In this document: piece by piece, positions 21,443 to 32,563 of the stretch
Layout of the letters: the number at the start of each line of letters is the position of its first letter
How positions within the stretch are numbered: position 1 is the stretch's first letter
Origin: Rugalucina vietnamica
Lineage: Eukaryota > Mollusca > Bivalvia > Lucinida > Lucinidae
DNA: 64,000 nucleotides
Assembly: GCA_964017185.1 (NCBI GenBank)
Contig: OZ024879.1
Coordinates: 23,501,456 to 23,565,455 of the forward strand
Direction: 5' to 3'
Program-made: the position numbers and the translations under genes
Notes under the pieces: generated by a model
What the model saw: the letters and a program-made list of their open reading frames with translations, nothing else
The model's database searches: none
Told to the model about the DNA's origin: nothing

Positions 21443-21771
21443 GCAAAGAAAATATATATTTACAATCCATGCATCGACTTTTGGTCATGTTTTTCTGTTT
21501 AAGAGAAATGCAGTGTATCCTTATAATTGTTGCCTACACGATCGTACATGAATCCGCATCATGTGTATGTTTAAACTACAACATATATATCAGATACTGA
21601 AAAATATACATACTTAATTTTAGAAATATTAAAAAAAACATATTATATAATAATGTTTAATGTGAATATAATTGTAACAGAGAATTTGCTGTACTTGTAA
21701 TAAATATTTAAATTGACTCGTTTGTCTACCTACTTCGTATATGGCCATGAATAGTGAAAGTTTAAGCTAAC
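21443..21771. other. AT-rich spacer, no gene seen
   Basis: Runs of A and T, including TTAAAAAAAACATATTATATAATAATG-like sequence. Nothing recognisable. Confidence 0.4.
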
Positions 21772-24535
21772 CGAAAAGTACCCAGCCGAAGAGGGTGCCC
21801 GCGGCATGACTTTTCTATACGGAAATGTGCATTTTCGGTCATATTCGTCACCCTATTTCTCGAAAACCAGTTTTCCCGGCATAGCGGCGCATGTGGTCTA
21901 AGAGTGCCACCCTTCTACTGTAAGACTCACTATGTGGCTTGCTCCAGAATGTCCGCGCTCGGCGATGACAGGCCTGCATGGACTACAAAACCCATTAGGT
22001 CTCCAACTCCCGAAAGTCGAAAAAGTACCCAGCCGAAGAGGGTACCCCCGGCATGCCTTTCCTATACGAAAAAGTGCATTTTCGGTCATATTTGTCCCCC
22101 GATTTCTCGGAAACCAGAGTTTTCCCGGCATAGCGGTGCATGTGGTCTGAGAGTGCCACCGTTCTGCTGTAAGACCCACTAGGTGGCTAGCTCCCGAAAG
22201 TCCGCGCTCGCCGATGACAGGCCTGTCAAATACCCCACCCCCTACCGGCACATGTTATAGCGCCCTATGTTCGAGTTAAAATTTCCGAGAAACCAGAGTT
22301 TTCCTGGAATAGCCGACCTATGGGCCGTGAAGGCACTTGTATGGACTACAAAACCAACTGGGTCTCCAACTCCCGAAAGTCGAAAAAGTACCCAGCCGAA
22401 GAGGGTACCCGCGGCATGCCTTTTCTATACGGAAATGTGCATTTTCGGTCATATTTGTCCCCCTATTTCTCGGAGACCAGAGTTTTCCCGGCATAGCGGC
22501 GCATGTGGTCTAAGAGTGCCACCCTTTTACTGTAAGACCCACTAGGTGGCTAGCCTCCGAAAATCCGAGCTCGGCGATGACAGGCTTGCCAAATACCCCA
22601 ACCCCTACCGGCACATATTATAGCGCCCCATGTTCGAGTTAAAATTTCCGAGAAACCAGAGTTTTCCTGGAATAGTCGACCTATGGGCCGTGAAGGCACT
22701 TGTATGGACAACAAAACCCACTGGTTCTCCAACTCCCGAAAGTCGAAAAAGTACCCAGCCGAAGAGGGTACCCGCGGCATGCCTTTCCTATACGGAAATG
22801 TGCATTTTCGGTCATATTTGTCCCCCTATTTCTCGGAAACCAGAGTTTTCCCGGCATAGCGGCGCATGTGGTCTGAGAGTATCACCCTTTTACTGTAAGA
22901 CCAACTAGATGGCTAGCTCCCGAAACTCCGCGCTCGGCGATGACAGGCTTGCCAAATACCCCACCCCCTACCGGCACATGTTATAGCGCCCCATGTTCGA
23001 GTTAAAATTTCCAAGAAACTAGAGATTTCTTGGAATAGCCGACCTATGGGCCGTGAAGGCACTTGTTTGGACTACAAAACCCACTGGGTCTCCAACTCCC
23101 GAAAGTCGAAAAAGTACCCAGCCGAAGAGGGTACCCGCGGCATGCCTTTTCTATACGGAAATGTGCATTTTCGGTCATATTTGTCCCCCTATTTCACGGA
23201 AACCAGAATTTTGCATGTGGTCTGAGAGTACCACCCTTCTACTGTAAGACCCACTAGGTGGCTAGATCCCGAAAGTCCGCGCTCGGCGATGACAGGCCTG
23301 CCAAATACCCCACCCCCTACCGGCACATGTTATAGCGCCCCATGCTCGAGTTAAAATTTCCGAGAAACCAGAGTTTTCCCGGAAATGCCGACCTATGGGT
23401 CGTGAAGGCACTTGTATGGACTACAAAACCCACGGGGTCTCCAACTCCCGAAAGTCGAAAAAGTACCCAGCCGAAGAGGGTGCCCGCGGCATGCCTTTTC
23501 TATACGGAAATGTGCATTTTCGGTCATATTTGTCCCCCTATTTCTCGAAAACCAGAGTTTTCCCGGCATAGCGGCGCATGTGGTCTGAGAGTGCCATCCT
23601 TTTACTGTAAGACCCACTAGATGTCTAGCTCCCGAAACTCCGCGCTCGGCGATGACAGGCTTGCCAAATACCCCACCCCCTACCGACACATGTTATAGCG
23701 CCCCATGTTCGAGTTAAAATTTCCAAGAAACTAGAGTTTTCCCGGAATAGCGACCTATGGGCCGTAAAGGCACTTGTTTGGACTACAAAACCCACTGGGT
23801 CTCCAACTCCCGAAAGTCGAAAAAGTACCCAGCCGAAGAGGGTACCCGCGGCATGCCTTTTCTTTACGGAAATGTGCATTTTCGGTCATATTTGTCCCCC
23901 TATTTCACGGAAACCAGAGTTTTGCATGTGGTCTGAGAGTACCACCCTTCTACTGTAAGACCCACTAGGTGGCTAGATCCCGAAAGTCCGCGCTCGGCGA
24001 TGACAGGCCTGCCAAATACCCCACCCCCTACCGGCACGTTATAGCGCCCCATGTTCGAGTTAAAATTTCCGAGAAACCAGAGTTTTCCCGGAAAAGCCGA
24101 CCTATGGGTCGTGAAGGCACTTGTATGGACTACAAAACCCACGGGGTCTCCAACTCCCGAAAGTCGAAAAAGTACCCAGCCGAAGAGGGTACCCGCGGCA
24201 TGCCTTTTCTATACGGAAATGTGCATTTTCGGTCATATTTGTCCCCCTATTTCTCGAAAACCAGAGTTTTCCCAGCATAGCGGTGCACGTGGTCTGAGAG
24301 TGCCACCATTCTGCTAAAAGACCCACTAGGTGGCTAGCTCCCGAAACTCCGCGCTCGGCGATGACAGGCATGCCAAATACCCCACCCCCTACCGACACGT
24401 TATAGCGCCCCATGTTCGAGTTAAAATTTCCGAGAAATCAGAGTTTTCCCGGAATAGCCGACCTATGGGCCGTGAAGGCACTTGTATGGACTACAAAACC
24501 CACTGGGTCTCCAACTCCCGAAAGTCATAAAAGTA
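21772..24535 (+). repeat. Satellite array, 363-bp unit, about 7.5 units
   Basis: The landmark GTACCCAGCCGAAGAGGGT occurs near 21778, 22025, 22388, 22751, 23114, 23463, 23826, 24172, with a decayed copy near 24533. Spacings are about 247 (short first unit), 363, 363, 363, 349, 363, 346 and 361. The two shorter units share a 14-base deletion (CCCGGCATAGCGGC). Each unit leaves open frames of 90 or so codons in both strands because 363 is divisible by three. I treat these as by-products. The array is GC-richer than its flanks. Confidence 0.95.
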
Positions 24536-24536
24536 C

Positions 24537-24660
24537 CTACTCTTTTTGGGGCCCGAGCAACCAATCAAAATAAGCGATCAGGATGAAGGTCATCTGAAAG
24601 ATTGTTTTTCGAACACTTACCTTTTTTGGGGCCCCAGTAACCAATCAAAATAAGGTATGA
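24537..24660 (+). repeat. Two copies of a 70-90 bp direct repeat
   Basis: CTTTTTGGGGCCCGAGCAACCAATCAAAATAAG at 24541 and CTTTTTTGGGGCCCCAGTAACCAATCAAAATAAG at 24620 form a pair. A partial copy is at 19.13 kb, and CCTGGCAACCAATCAGAATAA at 47.43 kb is similar. Confidence 0.6.
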
Positions 24661-25671
24661 AGGCAAAAGTAATATGAAACATAGAACACTACTAAATAAG
24701 CCTTTCTGCAAAAGCAAAATTCAAATTCCTCCAATGAGACTGCAGAAATAGCAAATTTTCACTTTTCCCATTACAAGTCATTGAAAACTGAAAGTTGCAT
24801 GCACTAGTACAATGTTCTGCACAGGAAATAACATAGATTATAACATGTAAATGTGAAAGGATTTACGATCTGCCCACTGTCAAAATGATTGTCAATCTCT
24901 AGTCGTAACGTCCCAAACACAGCTCGTTTCAAAGTACGTGTGTATATGCAACTTTACTGTATCGAATGCTTTAGAAAATTCTGGAAGTGGATGAAATCTG
25001 TCCTTTCGAAAGCGTTGCTGTCCTTCGATTCTATGGGCTTATAAAAATGATGCCTTATATATATTTCAGATTTGCGGAATAAAATAAGAATGGAAACACA
25101 AACTTATATCACAAGAATGATTCATAATGATTCAAATGCATGTTCATCAACAAAAAATTAGTGTACGTATACATTCATGTTTACGTGATGTACATAGCCG
25201 TCAGTTTGGAAGACTTCATGACAAAGTTCGCTCCAGGGTCTGTATTTGTACTTGCTTGATTTTATATTTCACTGTACTCAGGCGGTTCTCAATAATGTCG
25301 CGAAGGAGCAACAGCTTCATGTTTATAAGAGAATGCGGCAAACACACGTCTTGGTATTCAGTCTCCTCCACTCTACCATAAGGCCACATCAGTCAAATGG
25401 TGATTTCTTTAGATCTTCTTGGCGACAGGGTGCCAATTTAGGCGATAAAATAAGTTAATGATTTAAACGACATTGTCATTGTTAACGGAGAAAAAGTTTT
25501 AATTCAAATTCTTTCCTACTGCATGTAGTTTCTATATAATACGTACCAGTATGCATGTACAAATGAAAAATATCATTTGCGATTTACATTGAACCATAAT
25601 CTCAATAATTGATTACGGTTATGTTAACAGTTTACTAAGTTATGCTGACGGACGACTAAGGTACGAACATT
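24661..25671. other. Spacer, no gene seen
   Basis: No supported feature. Frames at 25127-25458 lack motifs. Confidence 0.4.
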
Positions 25672-25790
25672 TAATGGCCGCGGTGGTCTTGTAGATAGTG
25701 TGTTCATTTTGCAATAAAGAGGTTGCGATTTTGATCTCCGGTCGGTATAAACATGTGTTTGTCGTGCTGATAACTCATGTTTATCCTGAC
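25672..25790 (+). mobile_element. tRNA-related SINE fragment, decayed
   Basis: GGCCGCGGTGGTCTTGTAGATAG resembles a tRNA 5' half with A box, and GAGGTTGCGATTTTGATCTCC a degenerate B box at the right distance. The following CGGTCGGTATAAACATG has no recognised body. Confidence 0.4.
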
Positions 25791-26940
25791 ACAATTAAGG
25801 CAAATTGCCTGTTAAAACTCGCTGATATTGTACAGAATTAAATACATTTGACCAAATGTCATTAAACTCATTCATTTCAAACAATACTAATTATCCATAT
25901 CTTTTCTGGAAAAGAGGCATTTCATTCGTTATCGCAAATCCCTCATGATCATCCGCAAGTTGCATACTTGTAAATACCTAAAATTTTAACTATTTTATAT
26001 TTATTCAAACATATAATTTTTATCTTTAAATTCCTCCGAGAAACTCCACGAAAGACACTTTGATCGATAAATCCAGGTAATTACCTTTCTCGGAGAAACA
26101 CCTAGAAATTTCACCGAGAAACACCGAGGGATTTCGTGCAGATGATTTTGTCTACCTTGCTTACTTCGCGGTATTTCACCGAGAAATAAAAATTTCGCGA
26201 AATATGTTGTTTTGTCTTTACCGGGGGTGTAGTTAAGAAAAACAGAAACTCGATGTGAAATTAAAGCAATAAAATATTGCTCATAAAATATAAAAGTTCT
26301 AAGGATCACAACCAATCATTTGAATCGACGATATTAATCAAAATCTATCCCCAGATATATCTGACAGTAAATAGACGACCAATGGAAGGGATTTTTCTGG
26401 CGGACATGTACGTCATTATGCAGTACTACGGTGGAAAGAATCCAACAAAAGAAGTCATTTAGAAGGACGTCGACATTTTCAAACGATTATTGAATCAAAC
26501 GAGACAAAAATGGGAATGACTACGGCCACAGAACATCGTCGTGAAACATCTTAAAGATCAGGGAAATCACTGGCATAGGAATAATGCAAGTGCGTTCGGT
26601 TTCCCACAGAATTACAATAATCGACAAATCCCACGAGCAGTTCTTCCCACATGTAATATTGGTCCGGCGAATGACCATCATTATTTCTTGAATAAGGTTT
26701 ATGTGTGTTGTTGAGTTCTTTGATGACTGACTAGTCCAACTGTCCGTTGCATGTAGCGCACGACAATGTCATGCTGGTGGCCCATTGATCTTGGTTTTGC
26801 GTTCTACGTATGTGCTTTCTATTCGCTTTATCGCTGATCCTTTGTAGATGAGACCTCGCCTTTTTGATCTCTTGTGTGCAGTCTGTTCCCAAGACCCATA
26901 TTTGTATGTCGAAATATGCATCAACCCACCCAGCAAAAGA
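25791..26940. other. Spacer with scattered CACCGAGAAA motifs
   Basis: Around 26030-26200 the phrases TCGGAGAAACACC, TTCACCGAGAAACACCG and TTTCACCGAGAAATA recur, perhaps an old palindromic repeat. No gene is supported in the rest. Confidence 0.4.
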
Positions 26941-27165
26941 TATGCGCCCCATGTGAGTATATGTAAGGGTCCTATATGGTCAACCCGTGTGGGGCCCGAT
27001 CTGGGATTTTGCAATCGGGCTCGCGATGGGACTATATGGAACCAATATAACCCATGTCACATCAATATTATTATCGTGACTAATGTGATTTCGAGATGGG
27101 ACCATATGTCACCTATATAACCCATGTCACATCAATACTATATCGTGATTCATGTGATCGCCTTT
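26941..27165 (+). repeat. Short tandem repeat, about 71-bp unit
   Basis: GATGGGACTATATGGAACC to TAATGTGAT (27021-27092) is followed by a close copy at 27093-27163. Both hold ATATAACCCATGTCACATCA. Upstream GCGCCCCATGTGAGTATATG looks like an older diverged unit. Confidence 0.7.
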
Positions 27166-27454
27166 TTAAATTACATTCTAAAGTCCTGAGAAGAAATTCA
27201 CAAGTGCAGTGATGCACTTCTGCAATTCCCTTTCACTCCTTTGATAGAGTTATTCGGGACATACAAAAAGTTTAAAGAGTCTTATTTAAGCGGAATTTTA
27301 TTGCTGTACAGTGCTAAAATCAATAAAGCATAAGCATGATTAGTGTAACAAATAAGATTCTGAACAGTAAATGATTTAAAAATGGTGAAATATTAAAATA
27401 TACAAATTTTAATTGATTATCTTGTGAAATCCTTTATTTAAATTACGTTTTTTA

Positions 27455-28360
27455 GATCACCTGACCCGAAGGGCTCAAAATGTGAGCTTATAGGATGGCC
27501 ACACTCCGTCGTTGTCGTCGTTGTCCACACTTTTCAAAGATCTCTGAAACCCCTGGTCCAATCAATGCCGAACTATATGTGAAGCATCCTTAGGAAGGGG
27601 GAACTAAAGTTTGTATAAATGGTCCAGGTCACATGACCAAGATGGCCGCCATGCCCACATATGGTAAAAACCTTGAAACATCTTCTCTGGAACCGGTGGA
27701 CCGATTTCAATATAACTTGGTATGTAGCAGCAGGGACTCTTGCACATCATAGTTTGTATAAATCATGACCTTGGATTGACCTTGGCCTATTTTACGGCAA
27801 GGTCAACATTGGTCACATAGGTTTCTCAATGGAAAATATGCAAAACAATTCTTCAGAATATTTTGTGGTCTGTGACCTGAAAGTTGGTACAAACGTTCAA
27901 CTTATTGATTTAATGAAGTCCTATGAGTATTCAAGGTAATCTCTTGACATTGGCTAAAGGTCATTTACAGTACATATTAAATTTAAACTTTAATTTTCAC
28001 TGAAACCACTTCACCAATCAAAGCCAAATTTTATATGTGGTGTCCTTAGGAAGGGGGAATCAAAATTTGTATAAATTGTCCAGGTCACATGACCAAGATG
28101 ACCCCCATGCCCATATATGGAGTAAAATCCTTTAAAAATCAACTTCTCTGGAATCAGTGGACCGATTTAAATGAAACTTGGTATATAGCATTGGGGGCTC
28201 TGGCCCTTCCTAGTTCATATGAATCATAACCTTGGGTTGACCTTGACCTATTAAACTGTAAATTCAAACAGAAAGGTCAAATATTGCCAGAAAGATCTGA
28301 AAGTTGGTAGATACAGACAGTTTATAGTGTTAATTTGAGGTCAAGTTTACATTTTAAGTT
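27455..28360 (+). repeat. Dispersed repeat family B, two copies in tandem
   Basis: GATCACCTGACCCGAAGGGCTC opens the first copy. Blocks such as AGGTCACATGACCAAGATGG, CCATATATGG and AACTTGGTATGTAGCA occur near 27620-27730 and again near 28080-28190 at about 460-base spacing. The inner unit seems to be duplicated. Confidence 0.75.
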
Positions 28361-28544
28361 GGCTAACATGGCCTTAGCCAAAGGTCATTCATCAAAGACA
28401 AAACCTCAGGTAATCGATATCAGGACCATTGATCCTCTGGTTTTAAAGCATGATGGGCAAAATATGAGATTTCGGCTTTGGATATCCTGCTGGCTAGTAC
28501 ATCGGACTCTGGATTGATAATTCGGTGTTCCAAAGACGTTGGCA

Positions 28545-28697
28545 CCAGCTTGACAGCAAGAACGATATGATCAGGAAAAGGCGCAGTCAGACAGAAATTC
28601 CCATTCCAAAATCCTAGGTGGGAAAAACTAAATTGACAATTAGGTACGTATACTAAGAAATTAGAAAACATGTCGTAAGCCGAGTGAGCAGCTTTTT
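28545..28697 (-). mobile_element. Penelope-like 3' tail fragment, inverted
   Basis: ATGATCAGGAAAAGGCGCAG, CCTAGGTGGGAAAAAC and CGTAAGCCGAGTGAGCAGCT are the reverse complement of the tail end at 51.06-51.18 kb, with about 15-20% difference. Confidence 0.7.
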
Positions 28698-28699
28698 CC

Positions 28700-28922
28700 A
28701 ACCCCAAGGCCGAGCAGTTATGAGCGCTGTTTCTTAATCACTCCATTATTTCACCGCTGTGTCTGGTATGGTTTGAACCCCGCATTGGCCACAAGTTCTG
28801 TTTATGGGTGCGCCAGGTGGTTTTACTCGGGGTTCTCCCGTTTTTATCCGCCTACTGATTGGCCCGTCTCATATGAGCCGAAATAATCTTGAAAGGGACA
28901 TAAAACTGAATAAAAAAATAAA
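28700..28922 (+). mobile_element. tRNA-derived SINE, diverged copy
   Basis: Same family as 17506-17762. A-box region AAGGCCGAGCAGTTATGAG, B box GGTTTGAACCC, body GGGTGCGCCAGGTGGTTTTACTC and GCCCGTCTCATATGAG, and an A-rich tail (AATAAAAAAATAAAG). Confidence 0.8.
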
Positions 28923-29103
28923 GCTATTTCCCAATAGGCGACCTTTCAGTTACCTGAACTTAAAGTACGAAAACGTACACAAGTACGAAACGTACTTAAA
29001 GTTCAAACAGACAAAAATCGACTCCAAAATAGTCAGTTTTAAGAGAACAAGATTATCCGTCATTTTCCGTATTTCCGGAATTTCAGACTAGACGTGGATA
29101 TTT

Positions 29104-29545
29104 CCCAGCAGGCACATGACGTCAAAATGACGTCATATCATGACGTCAAAATGACGTCATATCAACGTCGACGTGGATCTAACGTCATTCTTTGTTGTTG
29201 CGAGATTACCCGTCATTTTCCATATTTCCGGAATTTTCAGACTCGACGTGGATATTTGCTGTTGTTGTATCGTTTCAAAAGGCGTTTATTGATAGTTTTT
29301 CATGTAAACTACGTAGGAATAAGGATTGTGAGAAATTGTCAGATACAAGGTCATTTTGATATATTCTGTCGACGTATGACGTCAGTCTTATGTACATTGA
29401 ATACGACGTCAGTTTGACGTCATTATCATTACGTCCACTGACGTCAGGACTGGACCTCAGGTGGACGTTGGTTATTGATTGGACGACGTGTTAATCAAAA
29501 TACAACTTATATACGACGTCAAGTTGACGTCAGGTGCCTGCTGGG
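29104..29545. mobile_element. 442-bp inverted-repeat element rich in TGACGTCA
   Basis: Ends are CCCAGCAGGCACATGACGTC at the left and the reverse complement of CCCAGCAGGCACCTGACGTC at the right. Eight perfect TGACGTCA octamers lie at 29117, 29128, 29141, 29152, 29377, 29415, 29439 and 29525. No target duplication was clear (possibly TT). No transposase is present. An open frame across it is a by-product. Confidence 0.85.
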
Positions 29546-29559
29546 TTCATGGTAAATTT

Positions 29560-30132
29560 TTTATAGTTCCAAAAAGAGCCAAGCTAAACCAATTTATTGC
29601 AATGTCAATCGGTTTGCCTACTAACATTTGGTATAGTTCATCAATATGTTTGAACAACTTGCAGCACTATGATCATAAAGTATGGACATTCAACACTTTT
29701 ACAGAAAATGTGAAAATCAGAAATATAGGGACATTTGAAAAATCGAAATCTCCACTGAATTGCACAGAGCAGCATGCTGCCAACAAATGGAAGTCTTTGA
29801 AACGATCTTACAAAGAAAGCCAGCTCTATAATCAACAAGCCTAGTAATGATCGGAAGACACATCCATATCAATCTGGATGACATATTGAAAAGAAGTCAA
29901 AATATTACATCATTAGCTACAGCCAGTTCCCCTTCTTCTCCAACTGATGTAGCTAGGGAAATTAAAAAGGAAGCGCACGGAATAATCAATTGATGAAGAG
30001 AGTCTTGATTCGAGTCACACACAAGATTCCAAAGTAGTTTCATTTCCCAAAGATTATGCAGAAAGGCATGAAAACAGATATGTTGAGGAGTGTAAAAGGC
30101 AAAAAAAGTGTGCATTGTTTAGCAAGAACTGA
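29560..30132 (+). pseudogene. Decayed Myb/SANT-like (trihelix/MADF type) protein gene
   Basis: Frame one to 29844 ends NKWKSLKRSYKESQLYNQQA, with the W-K-x-L-x-x-x-Y pattern of a trihelix. After a frameshift the sequence reads SNDRKTHPYQS, then LDDILKRSQNIT in another frame. It continues with Ser/Thr-rich TASSPSSPTDVAREIKKEA and DYAERHENRYVEECKRQKK to about 30130. Several stops and shifts are needed. Such genes are often multicopy and linked to PIF/Harbinger-type elements in invertebrates. The family call is from short motifs. Confidence 0.5.
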
Positions 30133-31295
30133 CCCATGTAGTGAGTGCTCAGTGTAATAAAGTTGCCTATTATTTTTTTAAACTCTGAATGTTTTTCTAC
30201 CTTGTTAGACGCTTATGACCCATCGGGGTTGGTGACTCGTTAAACAACAAACAAACTCTAAAGGGTTACATCATCTGATTTAAAAAAAAAAATATGGCCG
30301 GTTGTGTTTATTTGCGATAAGTCTTTCTTTGGAAACAAATTTATATAAAATAAGACATTTCAGTGTTGTGTGACACGGATACCGTGAATAAAGTGTATAA
30401 CCGTTAGTCAGCACACTTATATTTTAATTTCATATTGTTCTGTCATATCTAACAATGTTTTGTTTACAGATATCACAGAAGGATATGTATCTTGAAGATC
30501 TCACCGTATGACGGCCAGAATGTACCGGGCGTGGCTCGTTTTTAGAGCAGCTGGCGCTTCTCTTTCGCTACTGCTCTAGTCTGTGAGAGCTGCTTCCCGA
30601 GGACATTGATGACACCATGTCTACATTGGAGAGGCGGGTGTCACTTGAGCCACGGACATTGGAGGGCTTTTCTGTCCCTTTGACAGTTACACAGAAGGTA
30701 ATAAGCATTACAATTGGCTAAATCTAATTATCACGGTGTCTATTCTCTAAGCCTTTATAATCTGGTGTCGTCCAGATATAAGCTGGTTCCAGTAGTGGTT
30801 GTGAAAAATTGAATGTAAACAAAGAATTGGAGTAGACAGGTGAACAGGTAAGTTGCATGGTTACTGATTTTGATTCTGAATGAAATCCTGATATGCAGTC
30901 TCAAGAAAATTTACAAACGATAGTAGAAATCAAAACTAGAGTGGCGAAGATGCAATAGGAAACTAGTTTTGGATGTTCAAAGTTTCAATATGTGGCTGTT
31001 TTTATATAACAGTTTCGGCCAGATTCACAAGTTTGCACTTTATTTTGAATATTTATGCACCGGGCATTGTCCGATTCGACCTACAAATAAATATAACCAA
31101 TACGTACATTCCTGGGAATCGAAATCGCTTCTTGAAAGCGAGTCCAAAATATAAAACCTTAGTATAAGCACATTTTTCAGGTGGCCGTGAATGTTAAGAC
31201 GCTTTAGTACGGTAAACGCGCAATCAGACTGACACTGTACCAAATTTGAAATAATTGAGCTTGTTAATAGTGACTCAAAAGCTTAACAAGGATCT
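30133..31295. other. Spacer, no gene supported
   Basis: A GC-richer patch at 30480-30695 (ACAGATATCACAG to ACACAGAAGGTAATAAG) has acceptor- and donor-like edges but stops in all frames. Otherwise nothing recognisable. Confidence 0.35.
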
Positions 31296-31440
31296 CATCC
31301 CATCCCAAAACATAAAATGGTCCCTCCTGAAGTATTTTAGGAGAAAGAGACCATGTCCCTAGCCGGAATCGAACCCGGATCTCTTGCGTGACAAGCGACC
31401 ACTCTAATCATGTCGCTACAGAGCTAGCCCAACAGCGAGG
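31296..31440 (-). mobile_element. tRNA-derived SINE of a second family
   Basis: On the minus strand: GGCTAGCTCTGTAGCGACAT, an A-box-like TAGCGACATGATTAGAG, then TTGTCACG in the anticodon region (GTC, Asp-like) and a perfect B box GGGTTCGATTCC at about 31360-31371. The acceptor stem does not pair (AGCTCTG against TAGGGAC), so it is not a working tRNA. The 3' part includes GGTCTCTTTCTCC and ends near 31296. Confidence 0.65.
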
Positions 31441-32009
31441 CTGTTAGAAGTGGCCTTATTTCACAATACTCCTAATTCTGGCGTGAGTTGCATAACGCGA
31501 ATCCTTGAGATATTGATGAAGCCATTTTGATCTTCCTTGTTCCTTAACAACGGCGGGTTGCTTTCAGAGAGGCAGCTCCTGGCAGCGTTACGTAGCGTTG
31601 GTGAACACTTTTTTGTAACACACCGTTGCATAGGAAATAGTTAAGAAGTGTTTGCTAGCGCTAGCATTATGCAACGCACCCTGTTTATGTATAACACATA
31701 TCAGCTAACGCGCCTATTCATATCCTACATAATATTCCCAAGTACATTTGTGGCAAATAATGTCGTATGCAAGGTGCATAATTTGCTCAGTCAAAAAAGA
31801 GATTGTTCTCATTGAATGGGCCTGTTGTGTAGTAGAGAATGAGTCTATTCAACTGGCGATTGTTTTAGCGTGGTTTGAAATTAAGTTGAATTGTTTTTGG
31901 TGTTTTATATAAAAATGAAAGCCGTATACCTAGATCTTGGTCCGTTTGACCTAAATTATGGACTGGACGTAATGCCCAACTCATCCTCACATCAATGACT
32001 ACTATGACA
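31441..32009. other. Spacer, no gene seen
   Basis: No open frame, RNA gene or repeat boundary was recognised. Confidence 0.4.
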
Positions 32010-32563
32010 AATGCAAATGATACATTTGGCCTACGATTAGCTTGCGATGATCGCAGATGTCAGTTTTGGCATTTTCTTCCGGTGTCCGCAGGATGATCCT
32101 ACGATGTTCCAACGATCATCATAGCCTCTACGAATTTGTAATAGTCTGCACTGACAAAATTTTAAAAATCGCAAAACCGTAGCCCATTGACACGTCTAGC
32201 GCGCGCCGTACGGAGACCCTGCGATGATCATACGATCGCCGAAAGGTTTATTATGATCATTTGTGGACAAAACATCGTACGGCGATCGTAGGGAGACCGC
32301 AAGGGCTCAGTCAGTAATCATAGGGACTTCTCGCGGACATCGCACGGGCTCCGTATGATTTCCAATAAAAGAGTGCGGATACCCTACGATTTCCATACGA
32401 TCTCCTTACAGTTCTGACTGAAAACATCGACGAAAGCCAGAGCAAGAAATCGTTGAATTGTTAACACATACGTCGTAGCTCACGATCACCTACGATGTCT
32501 AAAATCGTAGGGAAAATCGCAGACCGAAAGATCGTACGATGTCAAATGTAACCTAGGCATAAA
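32010..32563. mobile_element. Second transposon-like repeat ending in CCTAGGCAT, CGATCGTA-rich
   Basis: The right end GTAACCTAGGCATAA resembles the terminus of the element at 19653-21059 (GTGACCTAGGCATAA). The inside is dense in TACGAT/CGATCGTA-type motifs on both strands. The left end is not clean: ATGATACATTTGGCCTACGA near 32018 only loosely mirrors the right one. It is probably a diverged relative with the left terminus lost. Confidence 0.5.

Noticed and set aside
21898-24530. Many 60-100 codon frames in both strands of the satellite
   Set aside because: They repeat with the 363-bp unit in several frames and both strands, without domain motifs; they are by-products of the tandem repeat.
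31350-31440. Possible Asp tRNA gene, minus strand
   Set aside because: The B box is perfect, but the acceptor stem does not pair and the sequence continues into a SINE-like body.
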